Positions 15,877 through 23,667 of a stretch of 27,175 nucleotides of DNA are shown here, piece after piece (positions within the stretch are counted from its first letter, which is position 1; each line of letters begins with the position of its first letter). Origin of the DNA: an uncultured Dialister sp. (lineage in GTDB: Bacteria > Bacillota > Negativicutes > Veillonellales > Dialisteraceae); assembly GCA_900547785.1 (NCBI GenBank), contig URIB01000017.1:1-27175 (forward strand). The letters are read 5' to 3'. Both the position numbers and the translations under genes were made by a program. A model generated the notes under the pieces. It ran no database searches. It had not been told where the DNA came from and was given only the letters and a program-made list of their open reading frames with translations.

Positions 15877-16625
15877 TTACCATTTATACATCCGGCGAAA
15901 TAGAAAAAATTGCGGCGGCCGGGAAATTGACGGCAGATACACTTTCTATGCTTGAAAAAGCGGTCGTGCCGGGAATCAGTACCGGTGAACTGGATGAGAT
16001 GGCGGAAAAATTTATTCGTGACGGAGGAGGAACTCCCGCCTGCAAAGGATATGAAGGGTTTCCGGCAAGTATTTGCACCTCTGTCAACGATGTAGTGGTC
16101 CATGGGATTCCTTCACCACGGAAGATTTTGAAAAAAGGGGATATTATTTCTCTTGATCTTGTGGTAGAATTAAATGGTTATATGGGTGATTCCTGTATTA
16201 CAGTTCCCGTTGGACATATTAATAAAAAAAATGCGCAGCTTCTTAAGGTGACAGAAGAGGCGCTTTTTGCCGGAATCAAGCAAGCTGTTCCGGGAAATAC
16301 TGTAGGAGATATCGGTCATGCTGTAGAGTCCTATGTAAGGCCCTACGGGTATGATGTGCTCCGGGATTATGTGGGTCACGGTATCGGTACGGATATGCAT
16401 GAAGATCCGGAAATTCCTAATTATGGAACGCCGGGGCATGGTCCACGACTGGAAGAGGGTATGGTTATTTGCATTGAACCGATGGTTACCATGGGAAAAG
16501 CGAATACGATTACGCTTCGGGATGGCTGGACTGTGGTGATAGCAGACGGGCTTCCCGCTTGTCACTGTGAACATACCCTGGTTATTACAGGAACCGGTCC
16601 GAAAATTCTGACATTGCGTGATTAG
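15873..16625 (+). CDS. map: methionine aminopeptidase, type I
   Basis: A 250-residue dimetal enzyme that removes the initiator Met from nascent proteins. The five usual metal ligands can be placed: Asp in 'SLDLVVELNGYMGDS' (two, counting the GDS Asp), His in 'VGHGIGTDMHEDP', Glu in 'ICIEPMV' and Glu in 'CEHTLVIT'. It has no N-terminal zinc-finger extension. It overlaps adk by four bases (ATGA), implying coupled translation. Confidence 0.98.
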   Translation: MITIYTSGEIEKIAAAGKLTADTLSMLEKAVVPGISTGELDEMAEKFIRDGGGTPACKGYEGFPASICTSVNDVVVHGIPSPRKILKKGDIISLDLVVELNGYMGDSCITVPVGHINKKNAQLLKVTEEALFAGIKQAVPGNTVGDIGHAVESYVRPYGYDVLRDYVGHGIGTDMHEDPEIPNYGTPGHGPRLEEGMVICIEPMVTMGKANTITLRDGWTVVIADGLPACHCEHTLVITGTGPKILTLRD

Positions 16626-16630
16626 GACGC

Positions 16631-16658
16631 ATTACTGCTACCGCGGGCAGTGTATAAT
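16631..16658 (+). promoter_or_regulatory. possible internal promoter before infA
   Basis: A perfect TATAAT (16653-16658) lies in the 52-base gap between map and infA, with a weak ATTACT (3/6) 16 bases upstream. It could give infA-rpmJ-rpsM-rpsK extra transcription. The -35 is poor, so this stays a candidate. Confidence 0.3.
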
Positions 16659-16677
16659 AAGGCCAAAGGAGGCTCGA

Positions 16678-16899
16678 ATGAGCAAGGCAGACGTTATTGA
16701 AGTGGAAGGCAAGGTTGTAGAAAAACTTCCCAATGCCATGTTCCGTGTAAAACTGGAAAATGGAGGCCATATCGTATTGGCGACAATTTCCGGCAAAATG
16801 CGTATGAATTTCATCCGTATCCTGCCCGGGGATAAAGTAACCGTAGAGCTTACACCTTACGATTTGGAGCACGGCAGAATTACCTATCGTTACAAATAA
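16678..16899 (+). CDS. infA: translation initiation factor IF-1
   Basis: A 73-residue S1/OB-fold protein that binds the 30S A site during initiation. 'DVIEVEGKVVEKLPNAMFRVKLENG', 'GKMRMNFIRILPGDKV' and 'LTPYDLEHGRITYR' cover nearly the whole family. The ATG at 16678 has AAAGGAGG at good spacing; a longer reading frame from 16618 has no ribosome-binding site and would overlap map. The KOW-type small gene found between map and infA in some Bacilli is absent. Confidence 0.98.
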   Translation: MSKADVIEVEGKVVEKLPNAMFRVKLENGGHIVLATISGKMRMNFIRILPGDKVTVELTPYDLEHGRITYRYK

Positions 16900-16915
16900 G
16901 CAAGGAGGAATCCAG

Positions 16916-17029
16916 ATGAAAGTCAGACCGTCCGTCAAGAAGATGTGTGACAAATGTAAAGTTATCAAACGCAAAGGCCGTGTTATGGTTATTTGTGAAA
17001 ATCCAAAACATAAGCAAAGACAAGGTTAA
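16916..17029 (+). CDS. rpmJ: 50S ribosomal protein L36, zinc-binding form
   Basis: A 37-residue protein: 'MKVRPSVKKMCDKCKVIKRK' and then the C-terminal half. It keeps the zinc ribbon: Cys11, Cys14, Cys27 and His32. So L36 is the zinc form whereas S14 from the same cluster is the zinc-free form. CAAGGAGGA precedes the ATG. Confidence 0.98.
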   Translation: MKVRPSVKKMCDKCKVIKRKGRVMVICENPKHKQRQG

Positions 17030-17052
17030 TTAAAAAGGAGGTATAAGAGTAG

Positions 17053-17430
17053 ATGGCACGTATAGCTGGTGTAGACTTACCAAGAGATAAGCGCGTTGAG
17101 ATCGGCTTAACTTACATTTTTGGAATAGGCCTTACTCTTTCCAGAGAAATTCTGAACAAGACCGGAGTCAATCCGGATGTTCGCGTTAGAGATTTGACGG
17201 AAGACGATATTGCCAATATCCGTAATGCACTGGCAGATTACAAAGTAGAAGGTGATCTGCGCAGAGAAGAATCTCTCAACATTAAACGTTTGGTGGAAAT
17301 CGGTTCCTACAGAGGTCGTCGTCACAGAGACGGACTTCCGACACGCGGACAGCGTACAAAAACAAATGCACGTACCCGTAAAGGACCGAAGAAAACGATT
17401 GCAGGCAAGAAGACTGCAACAAAGAAATAA
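17053..17430 (+). CDS. rpsM: 30S ribosomal protein S13
   Basis: A 125-residue protein in the 30S head forming bridges with L5 and contacting tRNA. 'ARIAGVDLPRDKRVEIGLTY' starts it, 'IGSYRGRRHRDGLPTRGQRT' (about 87-106) is the signature, and a Lys-rich tail ends it. The GGAGG site lies about 11 bases before the ATG, slightly farther than in the neighbouring genes. Confidence 0.99.
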   Translation: MARIAGVDLPRDKRVEIGLTYIFGIGLTLSREILNKTGVNPDVRVRDLTEDDIANIRNALADYKVEGDLRREESLNIKRLVEIGSYRGRRHRDGLPTRGQRTKTNARTRKGPKKTIAGKKTATKK

Positions 17431-17448
17431 TGTTGAAGGAGGGATAAA

Positions 17449-17838
17449 ATGGCTACGGTAAACAGCAAATCAAAAAGAAAAGAAAAGAAACATGTAGAAT
17501 CCGGTGCAGCTCATATTCGTTCCACGTTCAACAATACGATCGTAACGATTACTGACTCCAACGGAAATACCATCGCTTGGGCCTCTGCCGGCGGACTTGG
17601 ATTTAAAGGTTCCCGAAAGAGTACTCCGTTTGCAGCACAGATGGCAGCGGAACAAGCGGCTAAGGCAGCTATGGATCAGGGTATGCGTTCTGCCGACGTA
17701 TTCGTCAAAGGACCGGGAGCAGGCCGTGAAGCGGCTATTCGTGCTTTGCAGGCGGCAGGTATTGAAGTCAGCAGCATTAAGGATGTAACCCCGATTCCTC
17801 ATAACGGTTGCCGTCCTCCGAAACGCAGAAGAGTATAA
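17449..17838 (+). CDS. rpsK: 30S ribosomal protein S11
   Basis: A 129-residue protein of the 30S platform near the E-site mRNA. 'GAAHIRSTFNNTIVTITDSN' (about 19-38), 'GSRKSTPFAAQMAAE' and 'VTPIPHNGCRPPKRRRV' at the C-terminus are diagnostic. AAGGAGGGA precedes the ATG. rpsD, which in many bacteria follows here, is missing; a 100-base gap with two hairpins leads to rpoA. Confidence 0.99.
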   Translation: MATVNSKSKRKEKKHVESGAAHIRSTFNNTIVTITDSNGNTIAWASAGGLGFKGSRKSTPFAAQMAAEQAAKAAMDQGMRSADVFVKGPGAGREAAIRALQAAGIEVSSIKDVTPIPHNGCRPPKRRRV

Positions 17839-17856
17839 TTAAGGACATACGGACTT

Positions 17857-17926
17857 GACTTTATATAAAAAGTAAAGTCGGTTTTACTCCTTTTTCCCTT
17901 GCGTAATATATTAGCGCCTATGGCGC
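17857..17926 (+). promoter_or_regulatory. two hairpins in the rpsK-rpoA gap
   Basis: GACTTTA (17857-17863) pairs with TAAAGTC (17873-17879) around a nine-base loop and is followed by a pyrimidine-rich stretch with two short T-runs; it may act as a weak terminator or pause. GCGCC (17914-17918) pairs with GGCGC (17922-17926) around TAT, ending just before the AGGAGGA ribosome-binding site of rpoA. A TAATAT at 17904-17909 could be a -10, but no -35 supports it. Confidence 0.35.
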
Positions 17927-17940
17927 AGAAGGAGGATTGG

Positions 17941-18921
17941 ATGAACGAAAATACAAGCTTCACAATAAAAACTGTGAAAATGAGTGAAGACGGCCGTTCC
18001 GGGGTATTTGAATGCAGCCCTCTTGAACGCGGCTACGGTATCACTTTGGGAAACAGTTTAAGACGCGTGTTGCTTTCATCTTTAGACGGTGTAGCAATTA
18101 CATCCATCAAAATTGACGGCGTACTTCATGAATTTTCTACAATTGACGGCGTCAGAGAAGATGTAACGGACATGATTCTCAACTTAAAGAAAATCCGCTT
18201 TATTGCTTATGAAGAAGCGGAATTTCCGTTGACTGTCCGGGTCGATATAAATAAAGAAGGCATTCTCCGGGCAGGGGACATTCAAGTTCCGCCGGAGATT
18301 GATATACTGAATGGAGAATTAGAACTTTGCACACTGGATGTCAATGCTCATCTCGGAATGGAAATGACGATAGACAGAGGGCATGGATATGTGCCGTTCA
18401 CAAAGAATAAACAGGAAGATGACCCGATCGGCGTGATTCCGATAGACTCTATTTATTCTCCCATTCTGAAATGTAACTATGAAGTCAGCGATACCCGAGT
18501 AGGAAATGAAATGGACTACGATAAACTGACTTTAGAGTTGGAAACCGACGGATCCATTAAAGCGAATGATGCGGTGGCTACAGCGGCAACGATTCTTATC
18601 AACTGCTTTGAAACATTCCGGCCCTTGGCAACCGGTCCTATTCCGGATACAAAGAATATGGACGGCATGATGGGCGGAGATCATGATTTCAATGACGAAA
18701 CAAGTGATATTGATCTTTCAAGCGTTCCGATTGAAGAGTTGGAATTATCTGTCCGGGCATTCAACTGCTTGAAGAGAGCGGATATCAATACGCTTGATCA
18801 ATTGGTGGAAAAATCGGTAGATGAACTTGGACGTGTGCGGAATCTCGGTAAGAAATCAATTGATGAAATTATCGAAAAACTCGCCGCATTTAAAAATCTC
18901 GGCATTCATATGAAAGATTAA
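17941..18921 (+). CDS. rpoA: DNA-directed RNA polymerase alpha subunit
   Basis: A 326-residue protein that dimerises to nucleate RNA polymerase. The N-terminal domain shows 'PLERGYGITLGNSLRRVLLSS' (about 28-48) and 'GHGYVPFTKNK'; the acidic linker follows near 240-260; the C-terminal domain, which contacts UP elements and regulators, ends with 'RVRNLGKKSIDEIIEKLAAF'. The ATG at 17941 follows AAGGAGGATTGG. A TTG 42 bases upstream in the same frame lacks a ribosome-binding site and is rejected. Confidence 0.99.
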   Translation: MNENTSFTIKTVKMSEDGRSGVFECSPLERGYGITLGNSLRRVLLSSLDGVAITSIKIDGVLHEFSTIDGVREDVTDMILNLKKIRFIAYEEAEFPLTVRVDINKEGILRAGDIQVPPEIDILNGELELCTLDVNAHLGMEMTIDRGHGYVPFTKNKQEDDPIGVIPIDSIYSPILKCNYEVSDTRVGNEMDYDKLTLELETDGSIKANDAVATAATILINCFETFRPLATGPIPDTKNMDGMMGGDHDFNDETSDIDLSSVPIEELELSVRAFNCLKRADINTLDQLVEKSVDELGRVRNLGKKSIDEIIEKLAAFKNLGIHMKD

Positions 18922-18952
18922 CCTTGGAAACAGGTAATTTAGGAGGAAACAC

Positions 18953-19294
18953 ATGGCACGTAGTAGATTGAGAAGAGTCAGCGGCGCGCGGAAAGCATTG
19001 CTCCGCAGTCTTGTTACATCTCTTTTCCAGTATGGTCGCATTACCACGACTGAAAGCAAAGCAAAAGAACTCCGCCACGTGGCAGACAAGATGATTTCTC
19101 TTGCAAAGAGAGGAGATCTTCATGCCCGCCGTCAAGCGGAAGCATTCATCATGGACAAGGCAGTGACAAAAAAACTGTTTGATGAAATCGGAAAGAAATA
19201 TACAGAACGTAATGGCGGCTACACCCGTGTTCTGAAACTTGATGCCCGTCTTGGTGATAATGCACCGCAGGCACTGATTGAACTTGTTGACTAA
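18953..19294 (+). CDS. rplQ: 50S ribosomal protein L17
   Basis: A 113-residue protein near the tunnel exit. 'SRLRRVSGARKALLRSLVTSL' starts it, with 'GRITTTESKAKELRHVADKM' (about 26-45) and 'NGGYTRVLKLDARLGDNAPQ' at the end. TAGGAGGA precedes the ATG. It is the last gene of the cluster; ecfA/ecfT, which often follow in Firmicutes, are absent and two terminators end the unit. Confidence 0.99.
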   Translation: MARSRLRRVSGARKALLRSLVTSLFQYGRITTTESKAKELRHVADKMISLAKRGDLHARRQAEAFIMDKAVTKKLFDEIGKKYTERNGGYTRVLKLDARLGDNAPQALIELVD

Positions 19295-19300
19295 AAAGAA

Positions 19301-19326
19301 AACGCTCCTTGAGGGGCGTTTTTTTG
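19301..19326 (+). terminator. terminator of the ribosomal cluster, probably bidirectional
   Basis: AACGCTCC (19301-19308) pairs with GGGGCGTT (19313-19320), one G-U pair, TTGA loop, followed by seven T. On the opposite strand the stem is followed by TTCTTTTT, so it could also stop the converging ABC operon. Confidence 0.92.
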
Positions 19327-19330
19327 GTGG

Positions 19331-19371
19331 AAGTCCTTTTTCCTTGCGAAAGGAGAAGGACTTTTTTATTT
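19331..19371 (+). terminator. second tandem terminator
   Basis: AAGTCCTT...CCTT (19331-19345) pairs with AAGG...AAGGACTT with one bulged base around a GCGA loop, followed by TTTTTTATTTT. It lies five bases after the first terminator and backs it up. Confidence 0.88.
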
Positions 19372-19407
19372 TGGATATCAATAGATATAGTGTTTTTATT
19401 GAGGAAA

Positions 19408-20217
19408 TCAAGAAAATAATTCATCGGGCAACACTTTATTCTTTCTTTCTTCCAGAGTGAAAATGGAGGCCAGAAGTTTTTTGGAATAAGGATGCTTTGT
19501 TTTCGTTAAATCCCGGATGGTTTCTACCACTTTTCCTTTTTGCATGACGATGATTTTATCGCAGAACATGTTGGCAAGAGCCAGATCGTGACAAATAAAA
19601 AGGTATGCCACATTTGTTTTTTTCTGAAGTCTGTCCAGTAATTCGATAATTGTTTTTTGTACAGACATATCAAGGGCGGATGTCGCTTCATCGCAAATAA
19701 TAATTTCCGGTTCAAGTACGAGCGCGCGGGCAATGGCGATTCGCTGGCGCTGTCCGCCGGACATATGATTGGCATAGCGGTCGGAAAATTCTTCCGGAAG
19801 TTCGACCTTGCACAGCATTTCTCTGGCTTTCGCATCCACTTGATCAGACGTAATAAGACCGAAATTCTTTAAAGGTTCGCAAATAATATCACGGACACGC
19901 ATTTTCGGATTAAAGGCGGTGGACGGATCCTGGAAGATCATTTGAATATGTTTGTGATGCTCCCGTTTTTCATCGCCGCTAAGCCCGGTGATGTCTTTTC
20001 CGTGAAACAGAATGCGGCCGGAAGTGACGGAATAAAGAAAAGTCACCATTTTAGCCACAGTGGATTTACCGGAGCCGGACTCTCCGATAATTCCCACCGT
20101 TTCTCCTTTATGGACAATAATTTCCACTTCATCACAGGCGGTGAGTGTTTTGCCGCCACCTAAATCAAATTTTTTGGTGATGCGGTCGATATGAAGTATT
20201 TCTTCTCCTCCGGTCAT
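19408..20217 (-). CDS. ABC transporter ATP-binding protein (DppF/OppF/NikE type)
   Basis: A 269-residue cytoplasmic ATPase of the peptide/nickel importer family. Walker A 'GESGSGKST' is at 45-53, the ABC signature 'SGGQRQR' at 153-159, Walker B 'IIICDE' at 172-177 and the switch His at 210. The C-terminal 'KHPYSKKLLASIF' is the extension typical of oligopeptide-type ATPases. It overlaps the preceding ATPase gene by four bases (ATGA) and is the last gene of the five-gene operon, ending near the shared terminator region. Confidence 0.95.
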   Translation of the reverse strand: MTGGEEILHIDRITKKFDLGGGKTLTACDEVEIIVHKGETVGIIGESGSGKSTVAKMVTFLYSVTSGRILFHGKDITGLSGDEKREHHKHIQMIFQDPSTAFNPKMRVRDIICEPLKNFGLITSDQVDAKAREMLCKVELPEEFSDRYANHMSGGQRQRIAIARALVLEPEIIICDEATSALDMSVQKTIIELLDRLQKKTNVAYLFICHDLALANMFCDKIIVMQKGKVVETIRDLTKTKHPYSKKLLASIFTLEERKNKVLPDELFS

Positions 20218-21002
20218 GCGGTGATCCCCCTTTTCAGACTTGGAACAGCAGCGAGAAGCATTTTTACGTAGTCCGTTTTCGGTTTATAAATGACATCTTC
20301 CGTTTTTCCGTATTCCACAACAAGACCGTCTTTCATGACGAGAATACGATCAGCCATATAAGCGGCGACCCCCATATTGTGCGTCACAAGAATGATGGCA
20401 GTGTTAAATTTTTCACGCATTTCCATCATTTCTTTTACAATGGCCGCCTGTGTGGTCACATCCAGAGCGGAAGTCGGTTCATCGGCAAGAATCAGTTTAG
20501 GACTGAATGACATAGCCATGGCTATGCCTACACGCTGCCGCATGCCGCCGGATAATTCGTGGATATAACTTTTCAGAATCTGCTCAGGATCGGGGAGACG
20601 CACCATTTCAAGCATGGAAATCATGCGATCATGTGCTTTTTCCGGGTCAGTCAGACCGTGAACGGCAAGAAATTCACTGTATTGTGTACCTATAGTCCGG
20701 ATCGGATTCATCATCGCGCCGCTGTCCTGGAAAATCATGGATACATCGGTGCCGCAAAGACTTCTATGCATTTCGGGGGACTGTTTTTGTGTATCTTCTC
20801 CGTTGAAAATAATCTGTCCTTCCGCTATATGACCGTCACCGGGAAGCACATGTTGTATGGCGCGTATGACCGTGGTTTTTCCCGAACCGGATTCGCCGAC
20901 GATGGCCAGGACCTCTCCTGCGTCCAAGTCAAAAGACACATGACGGACGACCGGTTCCTGATTTCCATAGGCAATTCCTAAATCTTTAACTTCTAAGAGC
21001 AT
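20214..21002 (-). CDS. ABC transporter ATP-binding protein (DppD/OppD/NikD type)
   Basis: A 262-residue partner ATPase. Walker A 'GESGSGKTT' is at 36-44, signature 'LSGGMRQR' at 150-157, Walker B 'LILADE' at 170-175 and switch His at 208. The frame is open to 21191, but the ATG at 21002 has AAGGAG seven bases upstream and yields the family N-terminus 'MLLEVKDLGIAYG'; the 63 extra residues look non-coding and contain the intergenic hairpins. It would form a heterodimer with the following gene product. Confidence 0.95.
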   Translation of the reverse strand: MLLEVKDLGIAYGNQEPVVRHVSFDLDAGEVLAIVGESGSGKTTVIRAIQHVLPGDGHIAEGQIIFNGEDTQKQSPEMHRSLCGTDVSMIFQDSGAMMNPIRTIGTQYSEFLAVHGLTDPEKAHDRMISMLEMVRLPDPEQILKSYIHELSGGMRQRVGIAMAMSFSPKLILADEPTSALDVTTQAAIVKEMMEMREKFNTAIILVTHNMGVAAYMADRILVMKDGLVVEYGKTEDVIYKPKTDYVKMLLAAVPSLKRGITA

Positions 21003-21045
21003 ATGAAATCTCCTTAAAAAATAGAAAGGGAAATAGAAATCTGCC

Positions 21046-21103
21046 ACAGTCCCTGCTATGCGGGGGACTGTCGTACATTTCCATCCCCCTTTCGGGAGAA
21101 TGG
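21046..21103 (-). other. two intergenic hairpins between binding-protein and ATPase genes
   Basis: In transcript sense, an imperfect CCAT...ATGG hairpin (21103-21081) is followed by a perfect 8-bp stem ACAGTCCC/GGGACTGT (21071-21064 with 21053-21046). No convincing T-run follows, so these look like RNA-stabilising or partially terminating hairpins. Such structures often let the binding protein be made in excess over the ATPases. Confidence 0.5.
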
Positions 21104-21145
21104 AATGACAAGCGCTGTCTGGTAAGAAAGCGGCGTCAAAGTCAA

Positions 21146-22726
21146 TTATTTCGCAGGAGTAATATCCTTGGTGACCCAGTAGTAATCGCAAGGATAAATA
21201 TTTGCATTTTCTACCGATTTATTGCTTACCATATTGGTCTGCGGATAGCCGAAAATCAGAATAGCGGCATCATCCTGCAGGAGTTTCTGCATTTTGATAA
21301 TGATATCTCTTCGTTTTGCCGGATCAAATTCGGACGCAAGCTGGTCGGACAGCGCATCATATTCGGGATTGCTGTAGCCGGAACCGTTTTGCGGATTGCT
21401 TCCGTTGCTATTTGTCTTCCAGTACCCGTTCATGAAAACTTCCGGATCGCCGGCCGCTTCAGTCAGAATATTGGAAATCAGGAGATCGTATTCCCCGTTG
21501 ATGCCGATGTTGTCGAGAACATTATAATCGACGTTCTTCAGGTTAATTTTGATTCCCACTTTCTTGGCATCCGCCTGTGTGGCTTCTGCATAGAGAGGAA
21601 GTTCGGCGCGGCCGGAATAGAAAATGAAGTCCAGCTCGAGATTCTTTCCGTCTTTATCTACATAGCCGTCACCGTCCGTATCCTTCCAGCCCGCTTCTTC
21701 CAGCAGTTTCTTAGCGCTGTCCGGATCACGGTTGTCCGGATAGGATTTCATCAGCGCATCGAAACCGAAGTCAAGCGAAGGAGGAAGCATAGGTCCGCCG
21801 GCGGTAAAAGTGCCTTTCAGGAGAACATTGGCATAGGTCTCACGATCAAGAGAACGGATAAGAGCCTGCCGTACCTTCTTATCCTGCAAAATACGTCCGT
21901 TTGCCACATTCATACGGGCGAGTACGTCACGGATAGAGGAAATGGAACTGATATTGAACTTATTCTTATCCTGGAATAAAGCGAGATCGCCGGATGCGAC
22001 ATTGACGGCAATATCAATTTCCCCTTTCTGGAGAGCCATCGCACGGGTATTCGGATCATCAATGGTATTGACGACAAGGTGCTTGAACGGTACTTTTTCA
22101 TAATAATTCGGATTGGCGTCCAGTTCACATTTGGCTTTGGAGAAAGATTTGACGACATAAGGACCGGTTCCGATGGGGCCCTGTTTAGCAAAGTCCACTT
22201 TTCCTTCCGAGGCGGTATCAACGATGATGAAAAGCGGATCGCCCAGAATACCCGGCAGTGTAGCGATCGGTTTCTTTGTGTAAACCGTTACGTTTTGTCC
22301 GTCGGCGGTGATGTGATCCAATTCAAACATGGCTTTGGCACGGGCCGATTTGGCGAACGTACGCTCAATGGATTTCTTGACAGCGTCCCCCGTCAATTTC
22401 TCACCGTTTGAGAATTTGACGTCTTTGATTTTAAAAGTCCACGATAATTTATCGGGAGATACTTTCCAACTTTCCGCCAGCCACGGTTCGGCATTCATCT
22501 TACTGTCGAAATGAACCAGACATTCACCGACGCCGTAACGCATAACCTGCCAGCCGAAATAGTTATCCGTCGGTTCCAGACTGTCGGCAAAGTTGGTAAT
22601 ACCGACGGTCAAAGTGTCTTTCGGACCTTTTGAAGAACCGCTGCCGCTTCCGCCGCAGCCGGCAAAAGAAACGGTCATGAGAGCGGCGGCAGCAAGAAGC
22701 GCGCCTTTCTTGTAAATAGATTTCAT
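21146..22726 (-). CDS. solute-binding lipoprotein of a peptide/nickel ABC transporter (family 5)
   Basis: A 526-residue extracytoplasmic binding protein. The N-terminus has a lysine-containing start, a hydrophobic stretch and the lipobox-like 'FAGC' with Cys24, then a Gly/Ser linker. Family-5 marks include 'LAESWKVSPDKLSWTFKIK', 'VKFSNGEKLTGDAV' and 'GPIGTGPYVVKSF'. The pattern recalls NikA-like members more than OppA, so nickel, a metal chelate or short peptides are all possible. An ATG nine bases upstream is rejected because it abuts the GGAAGG ribosome-binding site. It has its own candidate promoter. Confidence 0.94.
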   Translation of the reverse strand: MKSIYKKGALLAAAALMTVSFAGCGGSGSGSSKGPKDTLTVGITNFADSLEPTDNYFGWQVMRYGVGECLVHFDSKMNAEPWLAESWKVSPDKLSWTFKIKDVKFSNGEKLTGDAVKKSIERTFAKSARAKAMFELDHITADGQNVTVYTKKPIATLPGILGDPLFIIVDTASEGKVDFAKQGPIGTGPYVVKSFSKAKCELDANPNYYEKVPFKHLVVNTIDDPNTRAMALQKGEIDIAVNVASGDLALFQDKNKFNISSISSIRDVLARMNVANGRILQDKKVRQALIRSLDRETYANVLLKGTFTAGGPMLPPSLDFGFDALMKSYPDNRDPDSAKKLLEEAGWKDTDGDGYVDKDGKNLELDFIFYSGRAELPLYAEATQADAKKVGIKINLKNVDYNVLDNIGINGEYDLLISNILTEAAGDPEVFMNGYWKTNSNGSNPQNGSGYSNPEYDALSDQLASEFDPAKRRDIIIKMQKLLQDDAAILIFGYPQTNMVSNKSVENANIYPCDYYWVTKDITPAK

Positions 22727-22783
22727 CAGAAACATCCTTCCTTTCTAAAAAAAAGAACTCAAAGAATAAATTTTGGCAGTGAA

Positions 22784-22812
22784 ATTATAAAATCCCACTA
22801 TATCTCATGCAA
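22784..22812 (-). promoter_or_regulatory. candidate internal promoter for the binding-protein gene
   Basis: In the minus-strand sense, TTGCAT (22812-22807), 17 bases, then TATAAT (22789-22784). The -10 is perfect and the -35 hexamer is identical to that of the rpsJ promoter. It lies in the 111-base gap after the second permease gene, so the binding protein and ATPases can probably be transcribed without the permeases. Confidence 0.6.
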
Positions 22813-22830
22813 TATCCGGTATTGCAACGA
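22804..22830 (-). other. hairpin after the second permease gene
   Basis: TGCAATA (minus-strand 22826-22820) pairs perfectly with TATTGCA (22814-22808) around a five-base CCGGA loop, with CTC/GAG pairing outside. No T-run follows. Its 3' arm includes the -35 hexamer of the internal promoter. Confidence 0.45.
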
Positions 22831-22837
22831 GTGCATG

Positions 22838-23665
22838 CTAATCCTGACGAGGGTCAAGCACATCCCGGAGCGAATCACCCCACAGATTGAAAACCACGAC
22901 GGTGATAAAAATAGCAAGCCCCGGGAAAAACATCAGCCATGGAGCCGTCTGCAGCTGCTGTCGGCCTTCATTCAGCATAAGACCCCATTCGGGAGCAGGC
23001 GGCTGGCTTCCGAAGCCGAGGAAAGAAAGTCCCGCAAGCTCCATCATCATGGCGCCAATATCGGCAGCAGCAGTGATAATCATAAGCGGTAAAATATTCG
23101 GAAGAATATGAACCCAAAGAATATGCACGGGAGAACCGCCGCTCACGACGGCGGCACTCACAAAGTCATGCTTCTTGATTTTCAAAACCATGCTCCGGGC
23201 AAGACGGGCATATTTTGTCCAAGTGACACAGAGAAGAGCGACCATGGCATTGAAAAGACTTCCGCCCAGAATGCCGGCGATGGCGATGGCGAGAATGACA
23301 CCGGGAAAAGAAATCATCATATCGGCGATACGCATAATGACGGTATCGACGATGCCGCCGGAATAACCGGCAATAACGCCGAGAGTCGTGCCTACTACAA
23401 AGATAAGAGCGACAAGACCGACGACACTGGAGAGTGAATAGCTTGCACCGTAGAGGATACGAGACAATACATCCCGCCCAAGTTTATCCGTTCCGAAAAG
23501 ATGCTCTGCAGAAGGTGCGGCATTGGCATTTCTCATGATGGCTTCTAAAGGATCATAAGGCGCAATCACCGGAGCCAAAAGCGTTACGGCAAGCAAAAGA
23601 AAGACAAGACAGGAACTGATACGGAACGCTTTATTTTCTTTAAATCCTCTGATCAAGTTTTCCAT
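22838..23665 (-). CDS. ABC transporter permease (DppC/OppC/NikC type)
   Basis: A 275-residue inner-membrane permease. It has an N-terminal span, the 'LFGTDKLGRDVLSRILYGA' block (about 56-74) typical of OppC-type proteins, five further hydrophobic segments, and the ATPase-contacting EAA loop around 'VVSGGSPVHILWVHILPN'. The start ATG lies two bases after the stop of the first permease gene, with GGCAGGT just upstream, so the two are coupled. Ends 'LDPRQD', a common C-terminus in this group. Confidence 0.95.
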   Translation of the reverse strand: MENLIRGFKENKAFRISSCLVFLLLAVTLLAPVIAPYDPLEAIMRNANAAPSAEHLFGTDKLGRDVLSRILYGASYSLSSVVGLVALIFVVGTTLGVIAGYSGGIVDTVIMRIADMMISFPGVILAIAIAGILGGSLFNAMVALLCVTWTKYARLARSMVLKIKKHDFVSAAVVSGGSPVHILWVHILPNILPLMIITAAADIGAMMMELAGLSFLGFGSQPPAPEWGLMLNEGRQQLQTAPWLMFFPGLAIFITVVVFNLWGDSLRDVLDPRQD

Positions 23666-23667
23666 AC

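Noticed and set aside
21003..21191. Longer N-terminus for the DppD-type ATPase
   Set aside because: The extra residues do not resemble the family, cover two hairpins, and the ATG at 21002 has an excellent ribosome-binding site.
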